A stretch of 64,000 nucleotides of DNA, taken from contig NC_081137.1 in NCBI RefSeq assembly GCF_958295425.1, positions 9,897,738-9,961,737 on the forward strand, in the 5' to 3' direction. The notes beneath the pieces were generated by a model, which searched no databases, had not been told where the DNA came from, and saw only the letters and a program-made list of their open reading frames with translations. The stretch is from Solea solea (lineage: Eukaryota; Chordata; Actinopteri; Pleuronectiformes; Soleidae). A program made the translations under genes and the position numbers. Positions 40,284-52,190 of this stretch are shown here, one piece after another (within the stretch, counting starts at the first letter, position 1; each line of letters opens with the position of its first letter).

Positions 40284-43200
40284 CTCCGGCTTCCTCCCAC
40301 AGTCTGAAAAGGTTAATTGGACATTCTAAACTGCCCATAGGAATGAATTATGTTGTGGAGAAAATAATTGACAATGCAGACAGATGTGAAGTAGTTACAG
40401 CCTAAGCGAAGCAAAGCTTTATTTACAATTTACATATTACACAGCGGGCCACACTGTTGGTGTAGTGGTTAGCACTCTTGCAGCAAGAAGACCTGGGTTT
40501 GAGCCCCGTTTGGAACAAAGACCTTTCTGCATGGAGTTTGCATGTTCTCCCCATGTATGTGTGTGTGTGTGTGTGTGTGTGTGAGTTTTCTCCGGGTTCT
40601 CCGGTTTCCTCCCACAGTTCAAAAGTATGCAATATGGGGATTAGGTAAATTGGTCACTCTAAATTGACTATAGGTGTGAATGTGAGAGTGAATGGTTATT
40701 TGTCTCTATGTGGCCCTGTGATGGACTGGCGGGGTGTGACCTATCGCCCTATGTCAGCTGAGATTGCCACAGCACCCCCGCGACCCTCCAGTGGAAGATA
40801 AAGTGGTAGATAATGGATGAATGGATGATATTAGCATGTAATTCGTTCAATTTCAATACTAATCTGGCTTTGGTATTGGTTTTGGTGAAAGGACAAGAAA
40901 ATGTTTAAATGTAGCTTTTTGTCATCAATCATTCATACATTTATCACGAAAACGTTTGCTACATATAAAACCTGACATATTATAATTTTATCTCTGATGC
41001 CTGATTTGCTGGACAGATTATGAATGAGGATGGACACACATCGAACATCAAAGACAAGATCCTGTCTGTTGATGTAAAACCTGGATTGAAAGAGGGCACA
41101 AGAATCATTTTCTCCAAAGAGGGAGATCAGGTAAAGGAACCTTCATTTTCTGTTGCTATTTCAAACAGTTGTAGTAGTTGTCAACACATTAATCTGAAGC
41201 AGTGTGATGGAAGATTTAACTCATTATCCAAGATCACGATGGCTTATTTTGATCCTGTCGACCCCTTTTTTATTTTCACAAGATTATTAAACACTCTTGT
41301 CAAAGTACAATTCATTAGTTTTTCATAAGTAATTAATAAGTGAGGTAGTAATGGCAAATAGTCTGTTTGACCACTCAAAGCCGCTTTACACTAGGGGACG
41401 ATACTTTAGCTTGATCAACTGTGCAATAGCGGGCAGGGGAATTCAAGGTGTAGGGAGAGCCTTGAAGATGAGCCAAGGTCTCAGTGGACTTACCTGCTGA
41501 GGACTTTTTTGACTATCAGGATGAGTGCTGCAACACAGATGAAAGAAGTATGTAGACCACCTTTACATTTATTCTCCCAGTCATAAGGGGAAAATAAATG
41601 CTTGGAGCCCATTAAAGATTAGAAATATAAAATGTCAGAATCAGGTAAAGGCGGTAGAAAAACAATGATCTAATATAAACAGGTAAGTGAATGGTATTTA
41701 CAGTAAAAGTTGAAACATTCTTCTGTGTGTGGACCTGACATTTCTGATCCTTTTGTGCTCCCTGCTTAGTAAAAAATTATTATTAAACCTTGCTTTAGAG
41801 AAGAATCTTGGCTGCTATGTGACCATCCTGCTGTATTTAATCTGTAGGGACCGAACAACATCCCTGCAGACATTGTGTTCATAGTGCGACAGAAGAGTCA
41901 TCCTCTGTTTGAAAGACAAGACAATGACCTGATCTACAAGGCCCACATTAGTCTGGAGATGGTGAGTCATTGTTACAGATCTTATTCCTTGTCAGATTTG
42001 AGGATTAAGCTGCTTTCAGACCTGCACTGAAGACCAGATATTTTCCTGAATTTGTCCAGAGGTGTGTGCGCCAACACAAATAATAATAAATAGTTATCAC
42101 CCACTGCATTACAAGCAGCATTAAATGGGCCCTCACATCCCCCACAGGTTGGGGAATGGAGCAACCGTGATTTGCCATTGAGTGGTGCTAGTGAGAGGCC
42201 ATCAATCATTTTTCATGTCAGATGTGCGCACCAAGTTTGGTGAGGTTGTCACTGCTCAAAGTGTGAGTGAAAGAAAAGAGAAGAAAAAGAGAAGGTAAAC
42301 TAGAGCCTTCCCACCGGTCAGTGCTCTGAAAATAGAAACAATAATTAACAGTTTTACTAAAAGATGACTCATCTGCTCCTCTCTTCATCTATCCATCCAT
42401 TATCTACCACTTTATCCTCCACCGGAGGGTCGTGGGGGGGTGCTGTGCCAATATCAGCTGACATAGGGCGATAGGCGGAGTTCACCCAGGAGCCACACAT
42501 ACGAACAACCATTCACTTTCACATTCACACCTATGGTCAATTTAGAGTGACCAATTTACCTAATCCCTCCCCTGTTCAGAAAATACTAATTTCTATCAAT
42601 TTTTTGTGAACATATATCAGATGTGGATGTATAAATATGTACAGTACATATAATCCATGACTTGCCAATCCCTTAATGAAATATGTTCAGGCCATCCACT
42701 AACGTCCAAAGATCTACAGGTCGATCTAGATCAGCGGTCTAAAGATTTTCATCTTTCATTTTGTTAGACTTCTCTTAACCAACACACAAGTACAGAGGAT
42801 CATCTCTTTGAAACACTACAGTCAACATCTCCATTGTTTTCATTTAAGAAAAGCATGAGGACATGTCTGATCAACAAAGATGTCTGTTGATTGGATGGGT
42901 GGTGTCTTTATAAGCCTAATGTCTAATCTCCCCTCCACAGTATTTTAACTATTTTGATTTTTGTTTTTCTTTCACATAATGTGCAAATAAGGGATTAGGT
43001 AAACTCAACACTCTAAATTGACCGTAGTCAATGTGAGTGAATGGTTGTTTGTCTGTATATGTGGCCCTGCGATGGACTGGTGAACTGCTCTGGGGTGTAC
43101 CCCGCCTAGTGCCCTATATCAGCTGAGACTGGCACAGCGCCCCCCACCACCATCCTGTGGAGGTTAAAGTGGTAGAAAATGGATGGATGGATAATAAACT

Positions 43201-45763
43201 AAACTAAACTAAACAAGAATAAACAGCAGAGTCATAGATTTCAAACATTCTCCTGCTGCTCTTCTTCTTTAAATTGATGCCAGCAACAGCTAGCATACGA
43301 CTATGTCTGTTTAAACCCAGAGGTTTCAAACGGGCAGCACGTGGGCCACATGCGTCCCCCCCACAGTCTCATATGGGCCCACCACTTAAAGGTGACATCG
43401 AATGCTTGTATCACACATATATGTTAGTTATGGAGGTCTACTTACATATATTAACTTGTTTTCATGGTTAAAAACCTCCTAATCGCTGCAAACGAGCCGA
43501 TCAAAATATCTCCTCACTGACGCTCTCGTCAGCCGCGCTGTTTCAGACCAAAACCACACCCCCAGAACTTGGACTGTGTTGTGATTGGCCAGCCAACGAG
43601 AGCTTTTCCACTGTCCTGTGATTGGCCAGGTACCTGGAAGTGACGTAATTGGTAGGCCAGCTCTCAGATACACAGCTCCCCCTCTGGCACGGTGGATGCT
43701 CTGCATCTCAGCAGCTACAACAAGAGTAGTTCTTCTTCTTCTGCGTTTGAATGTACGCAACTGGATGTGCCCGGACTAGTGCCCGCACCAGGAGGCACTA
43801 CGGTGGTGAGAGGAGTGGTGAGGTTTACTGATGACATCATCAGCATAGGGAAGTGCCGATCCGCTTCGCAGAGCCCAGGAAAACAATACAACACTATTTT
43901 CTCAGCAGTGGCTGAACTGTTGTTCTGAAACTTTAGGGTTTCATAAACGAGGTAATGACGCAGATACACACGCAAACGCAGCGTTAATTGGAGCTTCCGG
44001 TCTATGTCACCTTTAATATCATGTTACCTCCTCTTTCTTTAAACATATGTAGCTTTTGTTTAGCTACATGTCTATCTATGTCTATCTATATTTTAGACAG
44101 AATATAATACTAAATATGTTTACCAGCAATATTTTTATAATAGTAATAATATGACTATTGTTAAGTATAGACCATTCCATATCAAAACAAGCACTTTTAC
44201 TTTGAAATTTTTTGAAACATCTTTATGAATATTTATTTTTATATATTGTATAAATGTGAATATTGTTATAAGTTTAAGCTCATACTGCCCACCCCCTCTT
44301 GACCAGACTAGTTCCTCAATGGCCCTGAGGTCATTTGAGTTTGACACCCCTGGTCTAACCTATAAATGCATGAACAGCAAATGTATGGACTACTGCTGAT
44401 TTTTGGGGCTACATGGGGGATTTAGTCTAGCTTTACATTTTTGCCTGGAGCCTCAAACTTTCAGTAGAAAAAAACACTGAAGCCAAATAACTTCTCCCAC
44501 AGGCCCTGAGTGGATTCTCTGTGGATTTGGAAACACTAGATGGCAGGATACTCACCATCCCCATCAATGACATTGTGCAGTAAGTACATTTTGTATGGGT
44601 GCGGGTGGAAACCTGTTTTAACAAGCTTCAGTGAATGTCAAGGCAAACTCCCTTTGTTTTTGATAATTTGCTTATAAGTGGATAAACTGGCGATGCAAGC
44701 GTTTGTTGACGTGTCTACTGTAGCGGAAAAACCAGGGCCTGTTGCACGGAACTAGGATAAGGGATTCAGTCAGGCTATGTTACTTATCCTGGCTAAACTT
44801 AGCCTCAAGTTGGTTGCACAAAAGTTACACTGTTCAATGTGTTCAGTCAGCTGTTAATCTGATCAGAAATATATATGTTTGACACGTTATTCATGATCTT
44901 TTTGATTTTTTTTTTGCATTAACATATTACAGTGATTACATGTGGTTCAATGTTGTTTTAATTCTGATTAGTCTTGAATGATTGCATGAAGACCAAACAC
45001 CCTTTCAGCTGAGGTTGTAAAGGTGGTTTCAATCAAATCAGTGACAAGAGCAGTTATATGAAATACTCATCCATGTCATCTTTGTTTGTGTCACAATGAT
45101 GTACGGATCGGCCTTTAATGTGTGGTGGATAAATACAACAAAATAAAATGATATGACCGGCATAAAAACTGGTATTTTCTAAATATAATAATAAACGTGC
45201 ATGCAAATGTATTAGCAACGTCCTCATTATTATTTTTTGCAAGGGGCATTTTCTTATATTCACTTGGACAAGTGGACAATCTAAATAAATGCACGATTTA
45301 CCACAGTGTATATGTCTGTATCTTCTATTCAGCTGGTTTTAATGCATGCAACGTCCTTTCAATAACTATATGCAGAACACCCTATATAGCACCTTCTACT
45401 GGCCATAAACTGCTATAGCACAGTCACTCAATCAATATCTTAATTCTACTTTCGTGCACCAGGCCCCCTGGTAATCGGTAGAAATGATCAGAATGGCTCC
45501 TATAATATATAGTCACTTGTTGAACAGGGTCTTCTCTTCAGGGATATGCTTTGTTTTTGTCTGCATCAATTACTCTTTTCTTGTCTCTCTTTTGTTTGTC
45601 ACAACACATCAGCCCTACATACAGAAAGGTGGTGAGTGGAGAGGGAATGCCGTCATCCTGGGAACCTTCACAGAGAGGAAACCTCGTCATCACATTTGAC
45701 ATCCACTTCCCTGAGAAGCTCTCTGCAGAGCAGAGACATCTGATCAAGAAAGCTTTGAAATAA
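37754..45763 (+). CDS. dnajb13: DnaJ homolog B13, tandem copy a
   Basis: Eight exons: 37754-37821, 37933-38036, 39549-39710, 39785-39933, 41017-41130, 41848-41961, 44503-44579 and 45613-45763 (939 nt, 312 aa; human is about 316). DNAJB13 is a type II J-protein of the radial spoke in motile cilia and sperm flagella. Recognition rests on the J-domain ([20 protein letters not shown] then [10 protein letters not shown]), [37 protein letters not shown] and IPINDIVHP. The HPD tripeptide is HPS, as expected since this family lacks HPD. Residue changes cluster in exon 3 ([16 protein letters not shown]). The exon 1 donor, GC|GTCGGT, is weak but is needed for frame and is shared with copy b. Introns carry a Tc1 relic, SINEs, a TTAA element and a Harbinger-like element. 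Confidence 0.93.
38041..38092. repeat. (GT)n/(GC)n microsatellite in dnajb13a intron 2
   Basis: Alternating GT and GC dinucleotides begin right after the exon 2 donor. Copy b has a GT tract at the same place (47284-47310), so the tract predates the duplication or was copied with it. Confidence 0.9.
38260..39100 (+). pseudogene. Tc1-like transposase relic
   Basis: Broken frames give '[12 protein letters not shown]' and '[11 protein letters not shown]', the conserved second-aspartate region of Tc1-type DDE transposases. Upstream '[13 protein letters not shown]'-like codons are also seen. The right end 'ccaatacttttagagggc' (to about 39098) is a typical Tc1 terminal repeat, inverted. Stops and frameshifts make it inactive. 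It occupies intron 2 of dnajb13a. Confidence 0.75.
40158..40350 (+). mobile_element. Truncated tRNA-headed SINE with GT tract
   Basis: It starts 'gtggttagcactcttgcc' and ends near 'taaactgcccatagga'. It contains a GT tract at 40253-40281. It has the same family and orientation as the fuller copy at 40445-40830. Confidence 0.75.
40445..40830 (+). mobile_element. tRNA-headed SINE in dnajb13a intron 4
   Basis: A-box 'gtagtggttagcactc' and B-box-like 'gggtttgagcc' form the head. The body runs through a GT tract (40557-40582) and 'tcctcccacag' to the tail 'gataaagtggtagataatgg' and ATGG/ATGA repeats. Fragments of the same family at 39250-39335, 42387-42570 (minus), 42985-43193 and 50325-50530 (minus) show heavy SINE load in these introns. 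Confidence 0.8.
42387..42570 (-). mobile_element. 3' half of tRNA-headed SINE
   Basis: 'ccatccattatctaccactt tatcctccaccggagggtcg' through 'tttagagtgaccaatttacc'. The tRNA-like head is missing. Confidence 0.75.
42985..43193 (+). mobile_element. 3' half of tRNA-headed SINE
   Basis: 'gggattaggtaaactcaaca' through 'gtggtagaaaatggatggat'. The head is missing. It is followed by a short (AAACT)n run at about 43195-43213. Confidence 0.75.
43390..44012. mobile_element. Non-autonomous TTAA-type transposon, copy A
   Basis: 623 bp between direct TTAA repeats (43386-43389 and 44013-44016). It has 9-bp terminal inverted repeats AGGTGACAT. TTAA target duplication is typical of piggyBac and Kolobok elements. 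Minus-strand frames exist but no transposase motif is recognised. It sits in dnajb13a intron 6. A close copy is at 52381-52992. Confidence 0.8.
44735..45466. mobile_element. Harbinger-like non-autonomous element
   Basis: The left end gggcctgttgcacggaa and the inverted right end ttcgtgcaccaggccc form imperfect terminal repeats of the 'GGGCCTGTTGCA' type seen in PIF/Harbinger elements. A 3-bp target duplication is not clear. It occupies most of dnajb13a intron 7. No open frame is seen. Confidence 0.55.
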
Positions 45764-45764
45764 A
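45759..45764 (+). promoter_or_regulatory. AATAAA overlapping the dnajb13a stop codon
   Basis: The last codons (TTG AAA TAA ATA) create AATAAA across the stop. If used it would leave almost no 3' UTR. Another AATAAA lies at about 46569-46574. Confidence 0.4.
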
Positions 45765-45769
45765 TACTG

Positions 45770-46900
45770 AGCACATATCAACACATGTTGCCAATAGTTA
45801 CTTTTAAACTACTGATACTTTGATTTCAAACATGCTCTACAAGGAAACTATATAGAGCCGTCCATATGTACGGAAGCGTATTGCTGTCAGAGTTTTGGAT
45901 CAGTATATTGTATAAACGTGATAATTAAATATGAAAGAACTGCGAGTCTGTTTCTATAGTCCAGAGGGAAGACAATGGCTTGTGTACGGGTACACAAGGG
46001 TCTCATCAGCCGCCTTCTTCGCTGTTGATCCATGGGGTCAAGACATTTTTAACAGGTGTCTCACTGTACTTTGGGTCACAACATATCCAGCTTGAACACA
46101 TCTAAGGTATACAGTATACAGTATAACAAACTCTGTAAGTATTTATATTGTATTAGTCAGATGCGTTACATCAGCGTGTCCGCCATATTGGATCTGCAGA
46201 TCTGCCCGTAAACTAATAAAAGGAAATGGACTGAACTTCATAAAGCGCCTTTCTACAAAGTGCTTTAAGTTAATGCCTCTTATTCACCCATTCACACACA
46301 CACACACTAATATATCTGGGAAACAATAGGCACCAAAAACAACTATGTAACTTTTAAAGTGATGATTGTAAATGTTTACTCCTTATGTTTAGGATATAAG
46401 TAAGCACCAAACCAACATATGTATTTTTCTAATGCTGAGTGTTTACAGCTACTAATGTGTGTAACACTGTTACTGTGTTGATACATATTGAAATATTTAT
46501 ATTTAACATTTAATCTGTGTCTATAATAACCAGATCCTGAAATGTAGATGTGACATAAGGGTTTTCTAAATAAAGAGCACTAACGTTTACATTTAACTGA
46601 TTTGGATTAATTGTTTTATATTCACATTGGTGAACATCAAATGTGAATGTAAATCACACTTACTTTTATTTTTACTATGTTCTATTGTATTTAAATTCCA
46701 ATGTTTTAATGTAATTATGCAATTCTAATGACTCTGTACTGTATCTTCTTCTTCTGCCTCTGTAAAGCACATTGAATAGCTTTGCGTATGAATGATTTAA
46801 TGTAAATAGAAACGGCCTTGTCTGAGAATGTGTCCATTTACAGAATATGGAAAAAAAAAACACTACAGGCGCGCGACATCAAAGGAACGTGTCGCGTGAC
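45770..46900. other. Spacer between the dnajb13 copies
   Basis: AT-rich DNA with no exon recognised. The only notable items are a short CA tract near 46293 and an AATAAA near 46569 that could end the first gene. A TGACGTAA CRE-like string lies at 46897-46904 just upstream of copy b. Confidence 0.5.
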
Positions 46901-46994
46901 GTAATTTTCTATCATGTGGAGACAAGAAGAAAACACTGAGCCACGCTGAACTCGACACGGCAGACTCTAAAAATGCTGAGGTTTTAATCACACA

Positions 46995-47285
46995 ATGACT
47001 TTGGATTATTATGAGACGCTGGAACTCAACAGAGACGCAACAGACGCAGATATTAAAAAAGCGTCGGTTCTTTTCCTTTTTTCCGACATGCATTCCGTCT
47101 GACGTTTACATTTGAATTAAAGATTCTTAGTCTTGTTCACGTTCTCACTGTTTCCTTCATTTTCACAGATATCGACGTCTTGCGTTGAAATTTCATCCGA
47201 GCAGCAACAGAAAACCTGGAAGCAGCGAGAAGTTCACTCAACTGAGTGAAGCCTACGATGTTCTCAGCGACCGTGAGTAGCTCTC

Positions 47286-47316
<31 letters not shown>

Positions 47317-50300
47317 ATAATAAATAAAATGTATATAAACCACAGGGAGGGAACGTATAGTTGAAAGACACGAGAGACAGCGAGGTCCTCCCAGTGGCAT
47401 TGACAGGTAGTGGCACCGCACCCGCTCGGCAGACTCGCTGCCAATAAGGGCGGGGCCACATTTCACTTCCGCCATGGAGTCATGATGAATACAAAATAAA
47501 AGTTTAAGGGAAAAATCAGCTACTTGTTTACACATTTTAATGTACAAAGTTTTGCACAATTTCTCTTTGTTTTGCACTTCTTAATATTATCTAAATATAT
47601 ATTCATATCTGTTCCATAGTGTAACTGTTAATGCAAAATAGTGTACATATTGTACTATTGTTATTCTTATATTTAATATTTCCCTGTGTTTATCGTATCT
47701 TATCTTATCTTATCTTAAGAAGCAACAGAGTGACAATGGACACTGAGAGTGTTGGAAATATTACAATATCTAATATGAAATACAATTATAGAAATATGTT
47801 ATTATTTATAATATTCCCAAATGTTTAAATGCACTTATTGTAAGTCGCTTTGGATAAAAGTGTCTGCTAAATGACATGTAATGTAATGTAAAAAATATCT
47901 TAATTTAACAGTTGCTATGCAGTGCCAAAGCCTACCACAAGGTGGCAGAGTGCTGGATTGACAGAATGTAGCAATAGCATAAATGGTACTATTAACAGAA
48001 GCTATATTACAATATCTAATATGAAATAGGACCTAAATCTGTTTACACAGTCATATTATGGTGACTTGTCTTCCTTATGGGGACAGAAAGTCCCCATTTA
48101 AATTAAAACATTTTAAAGTGAAGACATGTATGGTTAGAATGAGGCTAGGTTTAGGCCAATAGTAGTTGTGGTTAGATTAGATTAGATTAGATTTGATTTA
48201 TTGATCCCACACTGGTAAAAATTCACATTGTTCCAGCAGCAGAGGGTTCAGTGAAAAGGGATATCAAATAACCACTAATAGATTAGACAAGTTAAAAAAT
48301 ACAATATAAATATAGAAATAGAATAAGCAATATATGGAAAAAATATATATAAAATTATGATTTTAAAAAGTAAAAAAATAAAAAAATATGTATATATACA
48401 TGTACATTTACGTACATATATACTGTATGTATGTACCTTTTAACAGCATAAATGAGAAACTGAAGAAAGTGTAGTGGCACATAATTATGCAATTTGAATA
48501 CAATAATAATGCAAGTATATCATTTGCAGTGCTGGTGTTATACATTGTTAAGGTGTGTGTGTTAGCTCTTTAAGACCTTTTCTGGCATAACACTGACCTA
48601 GTCAGGACCAGAAGTCCTCATCGAGACAAACAATGTGGTCCTAAAAGTCAAGTTTAAGATTTAAAGATTTAAATTGTGCTGTGGTTAAAGTGTATCTAAA
48701 CTATGTCATTGTCTTGTATTGTATACTATACATTACCTAAAATAAAGTAGTATAATAATATAATATATTAGTCTGAAAATATTTAAGATGAAGAAAACTA
48801 TGACACAAAAACATTGTTGTTATATATAAAGATGGTACTTTCATGGGCTAACCTTTAGTCGTCCACATATGTGTACATAAAAACATCTCTTTATTTTATC
48901 ATTTTTTTTACAGCTAAGAAAAAGGCCACTTATGACAAGTTTGGTGAGGAGGGTCTAAAAGGTGGTATACCACCTGAGTTTGGCAGCGATGGAGCTTGGT
49001 CATCTAAATATACCTACCATGGGCGACCAGACAAAACATTCAGGCAATTTTTCGGAGGTGACAACCCATTTGCAGGTGAGAAAATATGCATAATATACAA
49101 TAATACAATTATTTTTAAAATGTAATGGCAATAACACTGATCTGACATTTTATTTGCATAATTTACATTGCTAGACTTCCACACTAATGAAGCACCACTT
49201 AGGTTTGGTGGCCTCCAGCATGTTGTGGTGAAGATACAAGACCCTCCAGTGGAGAGAGACCTTCATTTGTCCCTGGAGGAGCTCTTTCATGGATGCACAA
49301 AACAGATCAAGATATGTCGCAGGGTAAGAACAACAAAGACCAACTAATGAACTCAACTGTTACATTAGAAAAAAATAATCACACTTAAATTATCTTTTCT
49401 TTTGTCATTTTGAAAAAGTGCTCCATACACATGGCATCGTTTCAAGAAATGACAAAATCCCCCAGAACGACTATAATCTCTGTAGTATATGCCAGGCCTA
49501 TGTGGCGCTGTAGCACTGCTACAGCAAAACTAGAGCAGAAGACATTGAGCATATGCATAAAGCATGCATGTCGTTTTTTTTAATTAGCCTGTTAGCCAAC
49601 TGTTTTGCAATAGCTTTCTACATGATTAAGACAGCCGGCTAAAGAGACAGGTTTTCTGAGATACTGCCTGATGTATGTGCTGCTTACTGTATAAGTCTAT
49701 GGGATGAGCCACGTTATTTCCTGCCAGTGTGCGTGTCAGTCACGTGAGGTCCAGAGTTGTATAATTGTACACGTAAAACACAAAAGGGTGGCGTTTTTTC
49801 ACACTCTATTTTCAAAAAATACCATTTCAGTGCTCCCAAAACACTGTTTCCTTGTGGATAAAAACTGATTCAATTTTAAAAAAAAAACTTTAGGTGATAA
49901 TGTGTATGGCCGCTGAGTGACATGAATTTATTTGTTAACATTTTGCCACATTTGATTAACAGGAATTGACTGAGGATACACAATCGTCTATTATCAGACA
50001 GAAAATTCAATCAATTGATATAAATCCTGGATTGAAAGAAGGCACAAAAATTATTTTCTTCAAAGAGGGAGATCAGGTAAAGGAACCATCATTTGAAATT
50101 GAGTGGTTACTTACATTAACCAGTCAGATCTGTTGTGCATATCTTCTCCTTCTTACTTTCCCTGCTTTATTTAACCAATAGGGACCAAACAACATCCCTG
50201 CAGATATTGTGTTCATAGTGCGACAGAAAAATCATCCTCTGTTTAAAAGACAGGACAATGACCTGATCTACAAGGCCCACGTTTCTCTGGAGATGGTGAG

Positions 50301-50949
50301 CCATTGTTACAGATGTTTTTTATTACCACTTTATCCTCCACATGAAAAGCAGGGTACAGTCATCACAGAGCAAACACACAGGAACAACCATTCACTCTGA
50401 CATTCACAATTTAGAGTGTCCAATTAACTGAATGTTTTTGGACTGTGGGAGGAAGCTGGAGTTCATGGAGAGAACCCTCATTGACATGCTGCATGCATTA
50501 ACCACACAGAAAGGCCCTTCGTTGGACCAGGATTCAAGCTACTGTTTACTGTGTGACCTTCTTTTTTATCAGCTTATCCTGAGTAGAAAAAACAATGAAG
50601 CAAAACTAATCTTTCCCATAGGCCCTGACTGGATTCTCTGTGGATGTGGAGACACTAGATGGCAGACTACTCACCATCCCCATCAATGACATTGTCCAGT
50701 AAGTACTTTCCCATACTGGGGCCAAAGCAGAATGGTCTGTATTTACATAACATTTGTGTGTGATACAGTATTTTGTTTGTTTGTTTTTTTGTCATCAGCC
50801 CAATGTCCAGAAAACTGGTGAGTGGTGAGGGAATGCCGCTGTCCCAGGATCCTTCACAGAAAGGAAACCTCATCATTACTTTTCACATCCACTTCCCTGA
50901 GAGACTTTCCCCTGAGCAGAGGTATCTGATCAAAAAAGCTCTGAAATAG
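46995..50949 (+). CDS. dnajb13: DnaJ homolog B13, tandem copy b
   Basis: Eight exons: 46995-47062, 47169-47272, 48914-49075, 49175-49323, 49963-50076, 50182-50295, 50622-50698 and 50799-50949. Each is exactly as long as its partner in copy a (312 aa), and all have intact splice sites and frame. The J-domain is almost the same as copy a and also has HPS instead of HPD. Exon 3 keeps the family-like [11 protein letters not shown] and WSSKY. Exons 4-5 have drifted ([31 protein letters not shown]) where copy a is close to human. The whole gene spans 4.0 kb against 8.0 kb for copy a, mostly because of fewer insertions. A possible polyadenylation signal lies at 51229-51234. Both copies look functional from sequence; expression is unknown. 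Confidence 0.92.
47284..47310. repeat. (GT)n microsatellite in dnajb13b intron 2
   Basis: It follows the exon 2 donor at the same place as the GT/GC tract of copy a. A GC-rich unidentified block lies at 47340-47475 beyond it, and a (TTATC)n run is at about 47693-47718. Confidence 0.9.
47836..47893 (+). repeat. SINE-like repeat end
   Basis: 'gtaagtcgctttggataaaa gtgtctgctaaatgacatgt' followed by 'aatgtaatgta' matches in inverse orientation the repeat at 7095-7290. Confidence 0.6.
49420..49930. mobile_element. Degenerate MITE in dnajb13b intron 4
   Basis: 'accatttcagtgctcccaaa acactgtttccttgtggata' is shared with a second partial copy at 51770-51830 ('agcatttcagtgctcccaaa acatcc'). It has no coding capacity. 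The boundaries are approximate and the superfamily was not determined. Confidence 0.45.
50325..50530 (-). mobile_element. Internally deleted SINE in dnajb13b intron 6
   Basis: Pieces 'accactttatcctccacatg', 'gactgtgggaggaagctgga' and 'agaaaggcccttcgttggac' follow the order of the tRNA-headed SINE family in reverse, with large internal losses. Confidence 0.65.
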
Positions 50950-51228
50950 CGTACATTACGCAACTTGCTGCGTTGAGGCCTTGAAATGGGATAATGGAGA
51001 GAAAAAGAGGAATAATCCAGACAGAAGAGGAATCCAGAAAGAGGCAGAAATGCAACATGACTGACGCCAACTGTTGTAAAACACCAGCAATCAGAGAGAG
51101 ACGGCCTGTGTAGCAGAAAAAAAGGGACAAGGAAGTGATGCACTGTTGATGTTATGTTGTTTAGCCAGCATGTTGTCACATTCTGAATGACTTGGCAAAT
51201 GAATGAAGAGCATTGTTGAAAGAGAAGA

Positions 51229-51234
51229 AATAAA
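51229..51234 (+). promoter_or_regulatory. Candidate dnajb13b polyadenylation signal
   Basis: AATAAA 280 bp after the copy b stop codon. A GT-rich sequence is not obvious downstream. Confidence 0.45.
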
Positions 51235-52040
51235 AGAAATGATTTCAATTTGCCCTTGTTCACGATAGTTTGCCGTCTTTAAAAAAGTGGGTCACCGGGT
51301 TAAAGGTTTACACAATTTACTGTTCAGGCCACAACCCACAGCATTATCAAACTTACTTGCAAGTGAAAAATAGCTTTAGAAACGATTGAGTAATTTGATC
51401 AGCTGCTGTTTATCATTATGTTTTTTGTAAAAAAGCTAGTTTTTAACATGTTGGATAGCGTGTTTGGAGAAGAGGATGTTGAGCATGCACAGCATGTACG
51501 CTGCGTACAAACTTTTGTTTAAATATTATTTGAATTATGAAGTATATATTACAATGTATACATTTACATAAACTGAATGAAGAAAGGCTAAGGAAAAGTG
51601 AACAGATCAAACAATCTCCAAACACAAGAAAAGGAAGATGATGACAACAAAGATAAGCGACAGTGAATGCAAGGGCAAGAGAGAAGTGAGATCATGATAT
51701 CATTTTCTCATACCATAGTATTTGTTGTCTGCATGGAAATGCATAGGTAGCGATTTTCCCACTGTGGGATTTCAAAAAATAGCATTTCAGTGCTCCCAAA
51801 ACATCCTTTCCATGTGGTTAAAACGCTGATGTGATACTTTAGCAGATTCACCTAGACCCATTTTTGTGTGCACAGCCCCTAAGACTATTGCACAGTACTG
51901 CAATATTTCAGTTCATATTTTAATTTAGTATTTAAAATGAAATTATTAGGAGACTTTCATGAAATAAAAAAAAAAAAAAAATTATAAAGTTGCTCTTTTC
52001 GAGACCTCCGTCTCAGATTGTAGCATCAGACAGTAGACTT
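51235..52040. other. Intergenic after dnajb13b
   Basis: No gene is recognised. A partial MITE copy lies at about 51730-51870 and an A-run at 51966-51981. Confidence 0.45.
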
Positions 52041-52044
52041 CCTC

Positions 52045-52190
52045 CAGGTGATAATGGGGCGATGGTCTCAGTGGTTGAGCAAGTCGTCAATTTCCGGCTC
52101 CACATGTTACACTGATGTGTCCTTAGGCAAGACACTTAACCCCGATGTTGCTCCTGACAGTTGTGCTGGCAGCGTGTGAATGGGTATGAA
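52045..52190 (+). repeat. SINE-like, tRNA-type head
   Basis: 'gatggtctcagtggttgagc' followed by 'aggcaagacacttaacccc' is a common teleost SINE arrangement. Only a partial copy is present. Confidence 0.4.

Noticed and set aside
40445..40520. Genuine tRNA gene
   Set aside because: It has A- and B-box-like sequences but no cloverleaf with acceptor pairing. It is the head of a SINE.
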